Shown piece by piece: positions 45,381 to 57,704 of a stretch of DNA of 64,000 nt. This stretch comes from Hippasteria phrygiana (Eukaryota; Echinodermata; Asteroidea; Valvatida; Goniasteridae). Both the position numbers and the translations under genes were made by a program. The stretch lies in the NCBI GenBank assembly GCA_037893225.1, contig JAZGUH010000224.1, positions 186,001-250,000 of the forward strand, in the 5' to 3' direction. Each line of letters starts with the position of its first letter. Positions within the stretch are counted from its first letter, which is position 1. A model generated the notes under the pieces. The model worked only from the letters and a program-made list of their open reading frames with translations, made no database searches and was not told the DNA's origin.

Positions 45381-47926
45381 ATGAATAAAGCAAGTCCATA
45401 CCCCAGGGAATTTGACGTGCATGGAGCAATAAATAGACGGTAATATGCACACAGATGTTGGCCGGAAAGAAAATAAACATTGCGAGGTTTGAATTTTCTC
45501 CACAAGTTTTAACTCTAGGAAGCCGCCGATGATTGCAACATGTAGCGCCAGATCTAAGCTATCCATACATGTCAAAATTACTGCATTTGGTTGATATTTC
45601 ATGCAATTATGAATGAGTAAAGCAAGTCCATACCCCAGAGAATTTGACATGCATGGAGCAATAAATAGACGGTAATATGTACACAGATGTTGGCCGGAAA
45701 GAAAATAAACATTGCGAGGTTTGAATTTTCTCCACAAGTTTTAACTCTAAGAAGCCGCCGATGATTGCAACATGTAGCGCCAGATCTAAGCTATCGATAC
45801 ATGTCAAAATTACTGTATTTGGTTTATATTTCATGCAATTATGAATGAGTAAAGCAAGTCCATACCCCAGGCAATTTGACATGCCTGGAGCAATAAATAG
45901 ACGGTAACATGTACACAGATGTTGGCCGGAAAGAAAATAAACATTGCGAGGTTTGAATTTTCTCCACAAGTTTTAACTCTAGGAAGCCGCCGATGATTGC
46001 AACATGTAGCGCCAGATCTAAGCTATCCATACATGTCAAAATTACTGCATTTGGTTGATATTTCATGCAATTATGAATGAGTAAAACAAGTCATACCCCA
46101 GGGAATTTGACATGCATGGAGCAATAAATAGACGGTAATATGTACACAGATGTTGGCCGGAAAGAAAATAAACATTGCGAGGTTTGAATTTTCTCCACAA
46201 GTTTTAACTCTAAGAAGCCGCCGATGATTGCAACATGTAGCGCCAGATCTAAGCTATCCATACATGTCAAAATTACTGTATTTGGTTGATATTTCATGCA
46301 ATTATGAATGAGTAAAGCAAGTCCATACCCAAGGGAATTTGACATGCATGGAGCAATAAATAGACGGTAACATGTACACAGATGTTGGCCGGAAAGAAAA
46401 TAAACATTGCGAGGTTTGAATTTTCTCCACAAGTTTTAACTCTAGGAAGCCGCCGATGATTGCAACATGTAGCGCCAGATCTAAGCTATCCATACATGTC
46501 AAAATTACTGTATTTGGTTGATATTTCATGCAATTATGAATGAGTAAAGCAAGTCCATACCCCAGGGAATTTGACATGCATGGAGCAATAAATAGACGGT
46601 AATATGTACACAGATGTTGGCCGGAAAGAAAATAAACATTGCGAGGTTTGAATTTTCTCCACAAGTTTTAACTCTAGGAAGCCGCCGATGATTGCAACAT
46701 GTAGCGCCAGATCTAAGCTATCCATACATGTCAAAATTACTGTATTTGGTTGATATTTCATGCAATTATGAATGAGTAGAGAAAAGTCCATACCCCAGGG
46801 AATTTGACAGTCATGGAGCAATAAATAGAAGGTAATATGCACACAGATGTTGGCCGGAAAGAAAATAAACATTGCGAGGTTTGAATTTTCTCCACAAGTT
46901 GTAACTCTAGGAAGCCGCCGATGATTGCAACATGTAGCGCCAGATCTAAGCTATCCATACATGTCAAAATTACTGCATTTGGTTGATATTTCATGCAATT
47001 ATGAATGAGTAAAGCAAGTCCATACCCCAGGGAATTTGACATGCATGGAGCAATAAATAGACGGTTATATGTACACAGATGTTGGCCGGAAAGAAAATAA
47101 ACATTGCGAGGTTTGAATTTTCTCCACAAGTTTTAACTCTAAGAAGCCGCCGATGATTGCAACATGTAGCGCCAGATCTAAGCTATCCATACATGTCAAA
47201 ATTACTGTATTTGGTTTATATTTCATGCAATTATGAATGAGTAAAGCAAGTCCATACCCCAGGGAATTTGACATGCATGGAGCAATAAATAGACGGTAAC
47301 ATGTACACAGATGTTGGCCGGAAAGAAAATAAACATTGCGAGGTTTGAATTTTCTCCACAAGTTTTAACTCTAGGAAGCCGCCGATGATTGCAACATGTA
47401 GCGCCAGATCTAAGCTATCCATACATGTCAAAATTACTGCATTTGGTTGATATTTCATGCAATTATGAATGAATAAAGCAAGTCCATACCCCAGGGAATT
47501 TGACGTGCATGGAGCAATAAATAGACGGTAATATGCACACAGATGTTGGCCGGAAAGAAAATAAACATTGCGAGGTTTGAATTTTCTCCACAAGTTTTAA
47601 CTCTAGGAAGTCGCCGATGATTGCAACATGTAGCGCCAGATCTAAGCTATCCATACATGTCAAAATTACTGTATTTGGTTGATATTTCATGCAATTATGA
47701 ATGAGTAAAGCAAGTCCATACCCAAGGGAATTTGACATGCATGGAGCAATAAATAGACGGTAACATGTACACAGATGTTGGCCGGAAAGAAAATAAACAT
47801 TGCGAGGTTTGAATTTTCTCCACAAGTTTTAACTCTAGGAAGCCGCCGATGATTGCAACATGTAGCGCCAGATCTAAGCTATCCATACATGTCAAAATTA
47901 CTGTATTTGGTTTATATTTCATGCAA

Positions 47927-50900
47927 TTATGAATGAGTAAAGCAAGTCCATACCCCAGGGAATTTGACATGCATGGAGCAATAAATAGACGGTAATATGT
48001 ACACAGATGTTGGCCGGAAAGAAAATAAACATTGCGAGGTTTGAATTTTCTCCACAAGTTTTAACTCTAGGAAGCCGCCGATGATTGCAACATGTAGCGC
48101 CAGATCTAAGCTATCCATACATGTCAAAATTACTGTATTTGGTTTATATTTCATGCAATTATGAATGAGTAAAGCAAGTCATACCCCAGGGAATTTGACA
48201 TGCATGGAGCAATAAATAGACGGTAATATGTACACAGATGTTGGCCGGAAAGAAAATAAACATTGCGAGGTTTGAATTTTCTCCACAAGTTTTAACTCTA
48301 GGAAGCCGCCGATGATTGCAACATGTAGCGCCAGATCTAAGCTATCCATACATGTCAAAATTACTGCATTTGGTTGATATTTCATGCAATTATGAATGAG
48401 TAAAGCAAGTCCATACCCCAGGGAATTTGACATGCATGGAGCAATAAATAGACGGTAATATGTACACAGATGTTGGCCGGAAAGAAAATAAACATTGCGA
48501 GGTTTGAATTTTCTCCACAAGTTTTAACTCTAAGAAGCCGCCGATGATTGCAACATGTAGCGCCAGATCTAAGCTATCCATACATGTCAAAATTACTGTA
48601 TTTGGTTTATATTTCATGCAATTATGAATGAGTAAAGCAAGTCCATACCCCAGGGAATTTGACATGCATGGAGCAATAAATAGACGGTAACATGTACACA
48701 GATGTTGGCCGGAAAGAAAATAAACATTGCGAGGTTTGAATTTTCTCCACAAGTTTTAACTCTAGGAAGCCGCCGATGATTGCAACATGTAGCGCCAGAT
48801 CTAAGCTATCCATACATGTCAAAATTACTGCATTTGGTTGATATTTCATGCAATTATGAATGAATAAAGCAAGTCCATACCCCAGGGAATTTGACGTGCA
48901 TGGAGCAATAAATAGACGGTAATATGCACACAGATGTTGGCCGGAAAGAAAATAAACATTGCGAGGTTTGAATTTTCTCCACAAGTTTTAACTCTAGGAA
49001 GTCGCCGATGATTGCAACATGTAGCGCCAGATCTAAGCTATCCATACATGTCAAAATTACTGTATTTGGTTGATATTTCATGCAATTATGAATGAGTAAA
49101 ACAAGTCATACCCCAGGGAATTTGACATGCATGGAGCAATAAATAGACGGTAATATGTACACAGATGTTGGCCGGAAAGAAAATAAACATTGCGAGGTTT
49201 GAATTTTCTCCACAAGTTTTAACTCTAAGAAGCCGCCGATGATTGCAACATGTAGCGCCAGATCTAAGCTATCCATACATGTCAAAATTACTGTATTTGG
49301 TTGATATTTCATGCAATTATGAATGAGTAGAGAAAAGTCCATACCCCAGGGAATTTGACAGTCATGGAGCAATAAATAGAAGGTAATATGTACACAGATG
49401 TTGGCCGGAAAGAAAATAAACATTGCGAGGTTTGAATTTTCTCCACAAGTTTTAACTCTAGGAAGCCGCCGATGATTGCAACATGTAGCGCCAGATCTAA
49501 GCTATCCATACATGTCAAAATTACTGCATTTGGTTGATATTTCATGCAATTATGAATGAATAAAGCAAGTCCATACCCCAGGGAATTTGACGTGCATGGA
49601 GCAATAAATAGACGGTAATATGCACACAGATGTTGGCCGGAAAGAAAATAAACATTGCGAGGTTTGAATTTTCTCCACAAGTTTTAACTCTAGGAAGTCG
49701 CCGATGATTGCAACATGTAGCGCCAGATCTAAGCTATCCATACATGTCAAAATTACTGTATTTGGTTGATATTTCATGCAATTATGAATGAGTAAAACAA
49801 GTCATACCCCAGGGAATTTGACATGCATGGAGCAATAAATAGACGGTAATATGTACACAGATGTTGGCCGGAAAGAAAATAAACATTGCGAGGTTTGAAT
49901 TTTCTCCACAAGTTTTAACTCTAAGAAGCCGCCGATGATTGCAACATGTAGCGCCAGATCTAAGCTATCCATACATGTCAAAATTACTGTATTTGGTTGA
50001 TATTTCATGCAATTATGAATGAGTAAAGCAAGTCCATACCCCAGGGAATTTGACATGCATGGAGCAATAAATAGACGGTAATATGTACACAGATGTTGGC
50101 CGGAAAGAAAATAAACATTGCGAGGTTTGAATTTTCTCCACAAGTTTTAACTCTAGGAAGCCGCCGATGATTGCAACATGTAGCGCCAGATCTAAGCTAT
50201 CCATACATGTCAAAATTACTGTATTTGGTTGATATTTCATGCAATTATGAATGAGTAGAGCAAGTCCATACCCCAGGGAATTTGACATGCATGGAGCAAT
50301 AAATAGAAGGTAATATGCACACAGATGTTGGCCGGAAAGAAAATAAACATTGCGAGGTTTGAATTTTCTCCACAAGTTTTAACTCTAGGAAGCCGCCGAT
50401 GATTGCAACATGTAGCGACAGATCTAAGCTATCCATACATGTCAAAATTACTGCATTTGGTTGATATTTCATGCAATTATGAATGAGTAAAGCAAGTCAT
50501 ACCCCAGGGAATTTGACATGCATGGAGCAATAAATAGACGGTAATATGTACACAGATGTTGGCCGGAAAGAAAATAAACATTGCGAGGTTTGAATTTTCT
50601 CCACAAGTTTTAACTCTAAGAAGCCGCCGATGATTGCAACATGTAGCGCCAGATCTAAGCTATCCATACATGTCAAAATTACTGCATTTGGTTGATATTT
50701 CATGCAATTATGAATGAATAAAGCAAGTCCATACCCCAGGGAATTTGACGTGCATGGAGCAATAAATAGACGGTAATATGCACACAGATGTTGGCCGGAA
50801 AGAAAATAAACATTGCGAGGTTTGAATTTTCTCCACAAGTTTTAACTCTAGGAAGCCGCCGATGATTGCAACATGTAGCGCCAGATCTAAGCTATCCATA

Positions 50901-53900
50901 CATGTCAAAATTACTGTATTTGGTTGATATTTCATGCAATTATGAATGAGTAAAGCAAGTCCATACCCCAGGGAATTTGACATGCATGGAGCAATAAATA
51001 GACGGTAACATGTACACAGATGTTGGCCGGAAAGAAAATAAACATTGCGAGGTTTGAATTTTCTCCACAAGTTTTAACTCTAGGAAGCCGCCGATGATTG
51101 CAACATGTAGCTCCAGATCTAAGCTATCCATACATGTCAAAATTACTGTATTTGGTTGATATTTCATGCAATTATGAATGAGTAAAGCAAGTCCATACCC
51201 CAGGGAATTTGACATGCATGGAGCAATAAATAGACGGTAATATGTACACAGATGTTGGCCGGAAAGAAAATAAACATTGCGAGGTTTGAATTTTCTCCAC
51301 AAGTTTTAACTCTAGGAAGCCGCCGATGATTGCAACATGTAGCGCCAGATCTAAGCTATCCATACATGTCAAAATTACTGTATTTGGTTTATATTTCATG
51401 CAATTATGAATGAGTAAAGCAAGTCATACCCCAGGGAATTTGACATGCATAGAGCAATAAATAGACGGTAATATGTACACAGATGTTGGCCGGAAAGAAA
51501 ATAAACATTGCGAGGTTTGAATTTTCTCCACAAGTTTTAACTCTAGGAAGCCGCCGATGATTGCAACATGTAGCGCCAGATCTAAGCTATCCATACATGT
51601 CAAAATTACTGCATTTGGTTGATATTTCATGCAATTATGAATGAGTAAAGCAAGTCCATACCCCAGGGAATTTGACATGCATGGAGCAATAAATAGACGG
51701 TAATATGTACACAGATGTTGGCCGGAAAGAAAATAAACATTGCGAGGTTTGAATTTTCTCCACAAGTTTTAACTCTAAGAAGCCGCCGATGATTGCAACA
51801 TGTAGCGCCAGATCTAAGCTATCCATACATGTCAAAATTACTGTATTTGGTTTATATTTCATGCAATTATGAATGAGTAAAGCAAGTCCATACCCCAGGG
51901 AATTTGACATGCATGGAGCAATAAATAGACGGTAACATGTACACAGATGTTGGCCGGAAAGAAAATAAACATTGCGAGGTTTGAATTTTCTCCACAAGTT
52001 TTAACTCTAGGAAGCCGCCGATGATTGCAACATGTAGCGCCAGATCTAAGCTATCCATACATGTCAAAATTACTGCATTTGGTTGATATTTCATGCAATT
52101 ATGAATGAATAAAGCAAGTCCATACCCCAGGGAATTTGACGTGCATGGAGCAATAAATAGACGGTAATATGCACACAGATGTTGGCCGGAAAGAAAATAA
52201 ACATTGCGAGGTTTGAATTTTCTCCACAAGTTTTAACTCTAGGAAGTCGCCGATGATTGCAACATGTAGCGCCAGATCTAAGCTATCCATACATGTCAAA
52301 ATTACTGTATTTGGTTGATATTTCATGCAATTATGAATGAGTAAAACAAGTCATACCCCAGGGAATTTGACATGCATGGAGCAATAAATAGACGGTAATA
52401 TGTACACAGATGTTGGCCGGAAAGAAAATAAACATTGCGAGGTTTGCATTTTCTCCACAAGTTTTAACTCTAAGAAGCCGCCGATGATTGCAACATGTAG
52501 CGCCAGATCTAAGCTATCCATACATGTCAAAATTACTGTATTTGGTTGATATTTCATGCAATTATGAATGAGTAGAGAAAAGTCCATACCCCAGGGAATT
52601 TGACAGTCATGGAGCAATAAATAGAAGGTAATATGTACACAGATGTTGGCCGGAAAGAAAATAAACATTGCGAGGTTTGAATTTTCTCCACAAGTTTTAA
52701 CTCTAGGAAGCCGCCGATGATTGCAACATGTAGCGCCAGATCTAAGCTATCCATACATGTCAAAATTACTGCATTTGGTTGATATTTCATGCAATTATGA
52801 ATGAATAAAGCAAGTCCATACCCCAGGGAATTTGACGTGCATGGAGCAATAAATAGACGGTAATATGCACACAGATGTTGGCCGGAAAGAAAATAAACAT
52901 TGCGAGGTTTGAATTTTCTCCACAAGTTTTAACTCTAGGAAGTCGCCGATGATTGCAACATGTAGCGCCAGATCTAAGCTATCCATACATGTCAAAATTA
53001 CTGTATTTGGTTGATATTTCATGCAATTATGAATGAGTAAAACAAGTCATACCCCAGGGAATTTGACATGCATGGAGCAATAAATAGACGGTAATATGTA
53101 CACAGATGTTGGCCGGAAAGAAAATAAACATTGCGAGGTTTGAATTTTCTCCACAAGTTTTAACTCTAAGAAGCCGCCGATGATTGCAACATGTAGCGCC
53201 AGATCTAAGCTATCCATACATGTCAAAATTACTGTATTTGGTTGATATTTCATGCAATTATGAATGAGTAAAGCAAGTCCATACCCCAGGGAATTTGACA
53301 TGCATGGAGCAATAAATAGACGGTAATATGTACACAGATGTTGGCCGGAAAGAAAATAAACATTGCGAGGTTTGAATTTTCTCCACAAGTTTTAACTCTA
53401 GGAAGCCGCCGATGATTGCAACATGTAGCGCCAGATCTAAGCTATCCATACATGTCAAAATTACTGTATTTGGTTGATATTTCATGCAATTATGAATGAG
53501 TAGAGCAAGTCCATACCCCAGGGAATTTGACATGCATGGAGCAATAAATAGAAGGTAATATGCACACAGATGTTGGCCGGAAAGAAAATAAACATTGCGA
53601 GGTTTGAATTTTCTCCACAAGTTTTAACTCTAGGAAGCCGCCGATGATTGCAACATGTAGCGCCAGATCTAAGCTATCCATACATGTCAAAATTACTGCA
53701 TTTGGTTGATATTTCATGCAATTATGAATGAGTAAAGCAAGTCATACCCCAGGGAATTTGACATGCATGGAGCAATAAATAGACGGTAATATGTACACAG
53801 ATGTTGGCCGGAAAGAAAATAAACATTGCGAGGTTTGAATTTTCTCCACAAGTTTTAACTCTAAGAAGCCGCCGATGATTGCAACATGTAGCGCCAGATC

Positions 53901-54668
53901 TAAGCTATCCATACATGTCAAAATTACTGCATTTGGTTGATATTTCATGCAATTATGAATGAATAAAGCAAGTCCATACCCCAGGGAATTTGACGTGCAT
54001 GGAGCAATAAATAGACGGTAATATGCACACAGATGTTGGCCGGAAAGAAAATAAACATTGCGAGGTTTGAATTTTCTCCACAAGTTTTAACTCTAGGAAG
54101 CCGCCGATGATTGCAACATGTAGCGCCAGATCTAAGCTATCCATACATGTCAAAATTACTGTATTTGGTTGATATTTCATGCAATTATGAATGAGTAAAG
54201 CAAGTCCATACCCCAGGGAATTTGACATGCATGGAGCAATAAATAGACGGTAACATGTACACAGATGTTGGCCGGAAAGAAAATAAACATTGCGAGGTTT
54301 GAATTTTCTCCACAAGTTTTAACTCTAGGAAGCCGCCGATGATTGCAACATGTAGCTCCAGATCTAAGCTATCCATACATGTCAAAATTACTGTATTTGG
54401 TTGATATTTCATGCAATTATGAATGAGTAAAGCAAGTCCATACCCCAGGGAATTTGACGTGCATGGAGCAATAAATAGACGGTAATATGTACACAGATGT
54501 TGGCCGGAAAGAAAATAAACATTGCGAGGTTTGAATTTTCTCCACAAGTTTTAACTCTAGGAAGCCGCCGATGATTGCAACATGTAGCGCCAGATCTAAG
54601 CTATCAATACATGTCAAAATTACTGTATTTGGTTTATATTTCATGCAATTATGAATGAGTAAAGCAAG
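47927..54668 (+). repeat. 14-monomer HOR, about two copies of 3,245 bp
   Basis: Monomers at 47,927, 48,179, 48,390, 48,622, 48,854, 49,106, 49,309, 49,550, 50,013, 50,708 and 51,172 each have a counterpart 3,245 bp downstream. A rare change, tgtagctcc in place of tgtagcgcc, is shared at 51,112 and 54,357, exactly one period apart. Private changes include gtagcgaca near 50,418 in the left copy and a gacgtgc conversion near 54,459 in the right copy. Confidence 0.85.
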
Positions 54669-55035
54669 TCATACCCCAGGGAATTTGACATGCATGGAGC
54701 AATAAATAGACGGTAATATGTACACAGATGTTGGCCGGAAAGAAAATAAACATTGCGAGGTTTGAATTTTCTCCACAAGTTTTAACTCTAAGAAGCCGCC
54801 GATGATTGCAACATGTAGCGCCAGATCTAAGCTATCCATACATGTCAAAATTACTGTATTTGGTTGATATTTCATGCAATTATGAATGAGTAAAGCAAGT
54901 CCATACCCCAGGGAATTTGACATGCATGGAGCAATAAATAGACGGTAACATGTACACAGATGTTGGCCGGAAAGAAAATAAACATTGCGAGGTTTGAATT
55001 TTCTCCACAAGTTTTAACTCTAGGAAGCCGCCGAT

Positions 55036-56960
55036 GATTACAACATGTAGCGCCAGATCTAAGCTATCCATACATGCAAAATTACTGTATTTGGTTTATA
55101 TTTCATGCAATTATGAATGAGTAAAGCAAGTCCATACCCCAGGGAATTTGACATGCATGGAGCAATAAATAGACGGTAACATGTACACAGATGTTGGCCG
55201 GAAAGAAAATAAACATTGCGAGGTTTGAATTTTCTCCACAAGTTTTAACTCTAGGAAGCCGCCGATGATTGCAACATGTAGCGCCAGATCTAAGCTATCC
55301 ATACATGTCAAAATTACTGTATTTGGTTGATATTTCATGCAATTATGAATGAGTAGAGCAAGTCCATACCCCAGGGAATTTGACATGCATGGAGCAATAA
55401 ATAGAAGGTAATATGCACACAGATGTTGGCCGGAAAGAAAATAAACATTGCGAGGTTTGAATTTTCTCCACAAGTTTTAACTCTAGGAAGCCGCCGATGA
55501 TTGTAACATGTAGCGCCAGATCTAAGCTATCCATACATGTCAAAATTACTGCATTTGGTTGATATTTCATGCAATTATGAATGAATAAAGCAAGTCCATA
55601 CCCCAGGGAATTTGACGTGCATGGAGCAATAAATAGACGGTAATATGCACACAGATGTTGGCCGGAAAGAAAATAAACATTGCGAGGTTTGAATTTTCTC
55701 CACAAGTTTTAACTCTAGGAAGCCGCCGATGATTGCAACATGTAGCGCCAGATCTAAGCTATCCATACATGTCAAAATTACTGCATTTGGTTGATATTTC
55801 ATGCAATTATGAATGAATAAAGCAAGTCCATACCCCAGGGAATTTGACGTGCATGGAGCAATAAATAGACGGTAATATGCACACAGATGTTGGCCGGAAA
55901 GAAAATAAACATTGCGAGGTTTGAATTTTCTCCACAAGTTTTAACTCTAGGAAGCCGCCGATGATTGCAACATGTAGCGCCAGATCTAAGCTATCCATAC
56001 ATGTCAAAATTACTGTATTTGGTTGATATTTCATGCAATTATGAATGAGTAAAGCAAGTCATACCCCAGGGAATTTGACATGCATGGAGCAATAAATAGA
56101 CGGTAACATGTACACAGATGTTGGCCGGAAAGAAAATAAACATTGCGAGGTTTGAATTTTCTCCACAAGTTTTAACTCTAGGAAGCCGCCGATGATTACA
56201 ACATGTAGCGCCAGATCTAAGCTATCCATACATGCAAAATTACTGTATTTGGTTTATATTTCATGCAATTATGAATGAGTAAAGCAAGTCCATACCCCAG
56301 GGAATTTGACATGCATGGAGCAATAAATAGACGGTAACATGTACACAGATGTTGGCCGGAAAGAAAATAAACATTGCGAGGTTTGAATTTTCTCCACAAG
56401 TTTTAACTCTAGGAAGCCGCCGATGATTGCAACATGTAGCGCCAGATCTAAGCTATCCATACATGTCAAAATTACTGTATTTGGTTGATATTTCATGCAA
56501 TTATGAATGAGTAGAGCAAGTCCATACCCCAGGGAATTTGACATGCATGGAGCAATAAATAGAAGGTAATATGCACACAGATGTTGGCCGGAAAGAAAAT
56601 AAACATTGCGAGGTTTGAATTTTCTCCACAAGTTTTAACTCTAGGAAGCCGCCGATGATTGTAACATGTAGCGCCAGATCTAAGCTATCCATACATGTCA
56701 AAATTACTGCATTTGGTTGATATTTCATGCAATTATGAATGAATAAAGCAAGTCCATACCCCAGGGAATTTGACGTGCATGGAGCAATAAATAGACGGTA
56801 ATATGCACACAGATGTTGGCCGGAAAGAAAATAAACATTGCGAGGTTTGAATTTTCTCCACAAGTTTTAACTCTAGGAAGCCGCCGATGATTGCAACATG
56901 TAGCGCCAGATCTAAGCTATCCATACATGTCAAAATTACTGTATTTGGTTGATATTTCAT
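55036..56960 (+). repeat. 5-monomer HOR, two copies of 1,158 bp at the array edge
   Basis: Two rare neighbouring variants, tgattacaac (about 55,038 and 56,196) and tgattgtaac (about 55,504 and 56,662), recur exactly 1,158 bp apart together with the intervening monomer types. This short HOR lies within 1-2 kb of the right boundary, so recent amplification reached almost to the array edge. Confidence 0.8.
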
Positions 56961-57473
56961 GCAATTATGAATGAGTAAAGCAAGTCATACCCCAGGGAAT
57001 TTGACATGCATGGAGCAATAAATAGACGGTAATATGTACACAGATGTTGGCCGGAAAGAAAATAAACATTGCGAGGTTTGAATTTTCTCCACAAGTTTTA
57101 ACTCTAAGAAGCCGCCGATGATTGCAACATGTAGCGCCAGATCTAAGCTATCCATACATGTCAAAATTACTGTATTTGGTTGATATTTCATGCAATTATG
57201 AATGAGTAAAGCAAGTCATACCCCAGGGAATTTGACATGCATGGAGCAATAAATAGACGGTAATATGTACACAGATGTTGGCCGGAAAGAAAATAAACAT
57301 TGCGAGGTTTGAATTTTCTCCACAAGTTTTAACTCTAGGAAGCCGCCGATGATTGCAACATGTAGCGCCAGATCTAAGCTATCCATACATGTCAAAATTA
57401 CTGTATTTGGTTGATATTTCATGCAATTATGAATGAGTAAAGCAAGTCCATACCCCAGGGAATTTGACATGCA

Positions 57474-57501
57474 TGGAGCACACGGATCGCAGGTTGCTCC
57501 A
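57474..57501. other. Satellite/unique-sequence junction with 7-bp inverted repeat
   Basis: The last monomer is normal up to gcatggagca, ending at 57,480, and then changes at once to unrelated DNA. tggagca (57,474-57,480, satellite) and tgctcca (57,495-57,501, flank) are perfect inverted repeats around a 14-nt loop. The breakpoint therefore lies at the foot of a potential hairpin. About 200 bp of non-coding flank separates it from the gene that follows. Confidence 0.7.
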
Positions 57502-57704
57502 ACTAAAAGAGCGCACTCTGTCGGTTCCCTAGGGACAGTGAATAGCATGGTGCCTTGTAAAAACAAAACAGGTTGAATACAACGTTGGCGATTTGGGGAC
57601 GCGACTTGTTGCTTAACTGCTTATGCACGTACATGTAGCGAAGTATTGTTGCTCAAACTCCAAAGAATATCAACGTTTTTAGTGGAAAGTTTGCTAGATT
57701 AAGA

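Larger units (their letters stand above)
1..57480 (+). repeat. 232-bp satellite array, ~248 head-to-tail monomers with higher-order structure
   Basis: The same ~232-bp unit recurs without interruption from the first base to 57,480, always in the same orientation, so the array is at least 57.5 kb and is cut by the left edge. Landmarks recur in every unit: a BglII site (agatct), an NsiI site (atgcat) in most units, ggccgg, and aataaa twice or nearly so. Monomers are 231, 232 or 233 bp. The usual 1-bp losses are agtcatacc for agtccatacc and atgcaaaa for atgtcaaaa. A 1-bp gain occurs in agagaaaagtcc. Substitutions recur at about twelve sites, for example gagtaaag/gagtagag/gaataaag, gacatgc/gacgtgc/gacagtc, agacgg/agaagg and ctaggaag/ctaagaag. 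No foreign insertion is seen. A centromeric, pericentromeric or other heterochromatic location is plausible, but nothing in the sequence proves it. Confidence 0.98.

Noticed and set aside
1..57480. CRISPR-like or spacer-containing array
   Set aside because: The whole 232-bp unit is repeated. There are no unique spacers between short repeats, and no cas-like genes.
1..57480. CENP-B box in the monomer
   Set aside because: The monomer has no TTCG on either strand where the box would need it, and no other fit to the 17-bp consensus.
1..57480. tRNA-derived or 5S-like origin of the monomer
   Set aside because: aggtttgaatttt only loosely resembles a B box, there is no A box at the right distance, and no cloverleaf could be drawn.
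171..57566. Hundreds of overlapping minus-strand open frames (60-197 codons) in the satellite
   Set aside because: They recur with the 232-bp period and the same DNA is open in two frames at once. Many use TTG rather than ATG as first codon, and the period is not a multiple of three. Eight stop triplets per unit on the minus strand, by my count, is not strikingly low. The rightmost frame simply runs from the flank into the array.
57625..57640. acatgtagcg in the flank matching the satellite
   Set aside because: It is a 10-bp match only. acatgtag occurs at several other places in the non-satellite DNA (near 61,163 and 63,172), so it is not evidence of a diverged monomer.
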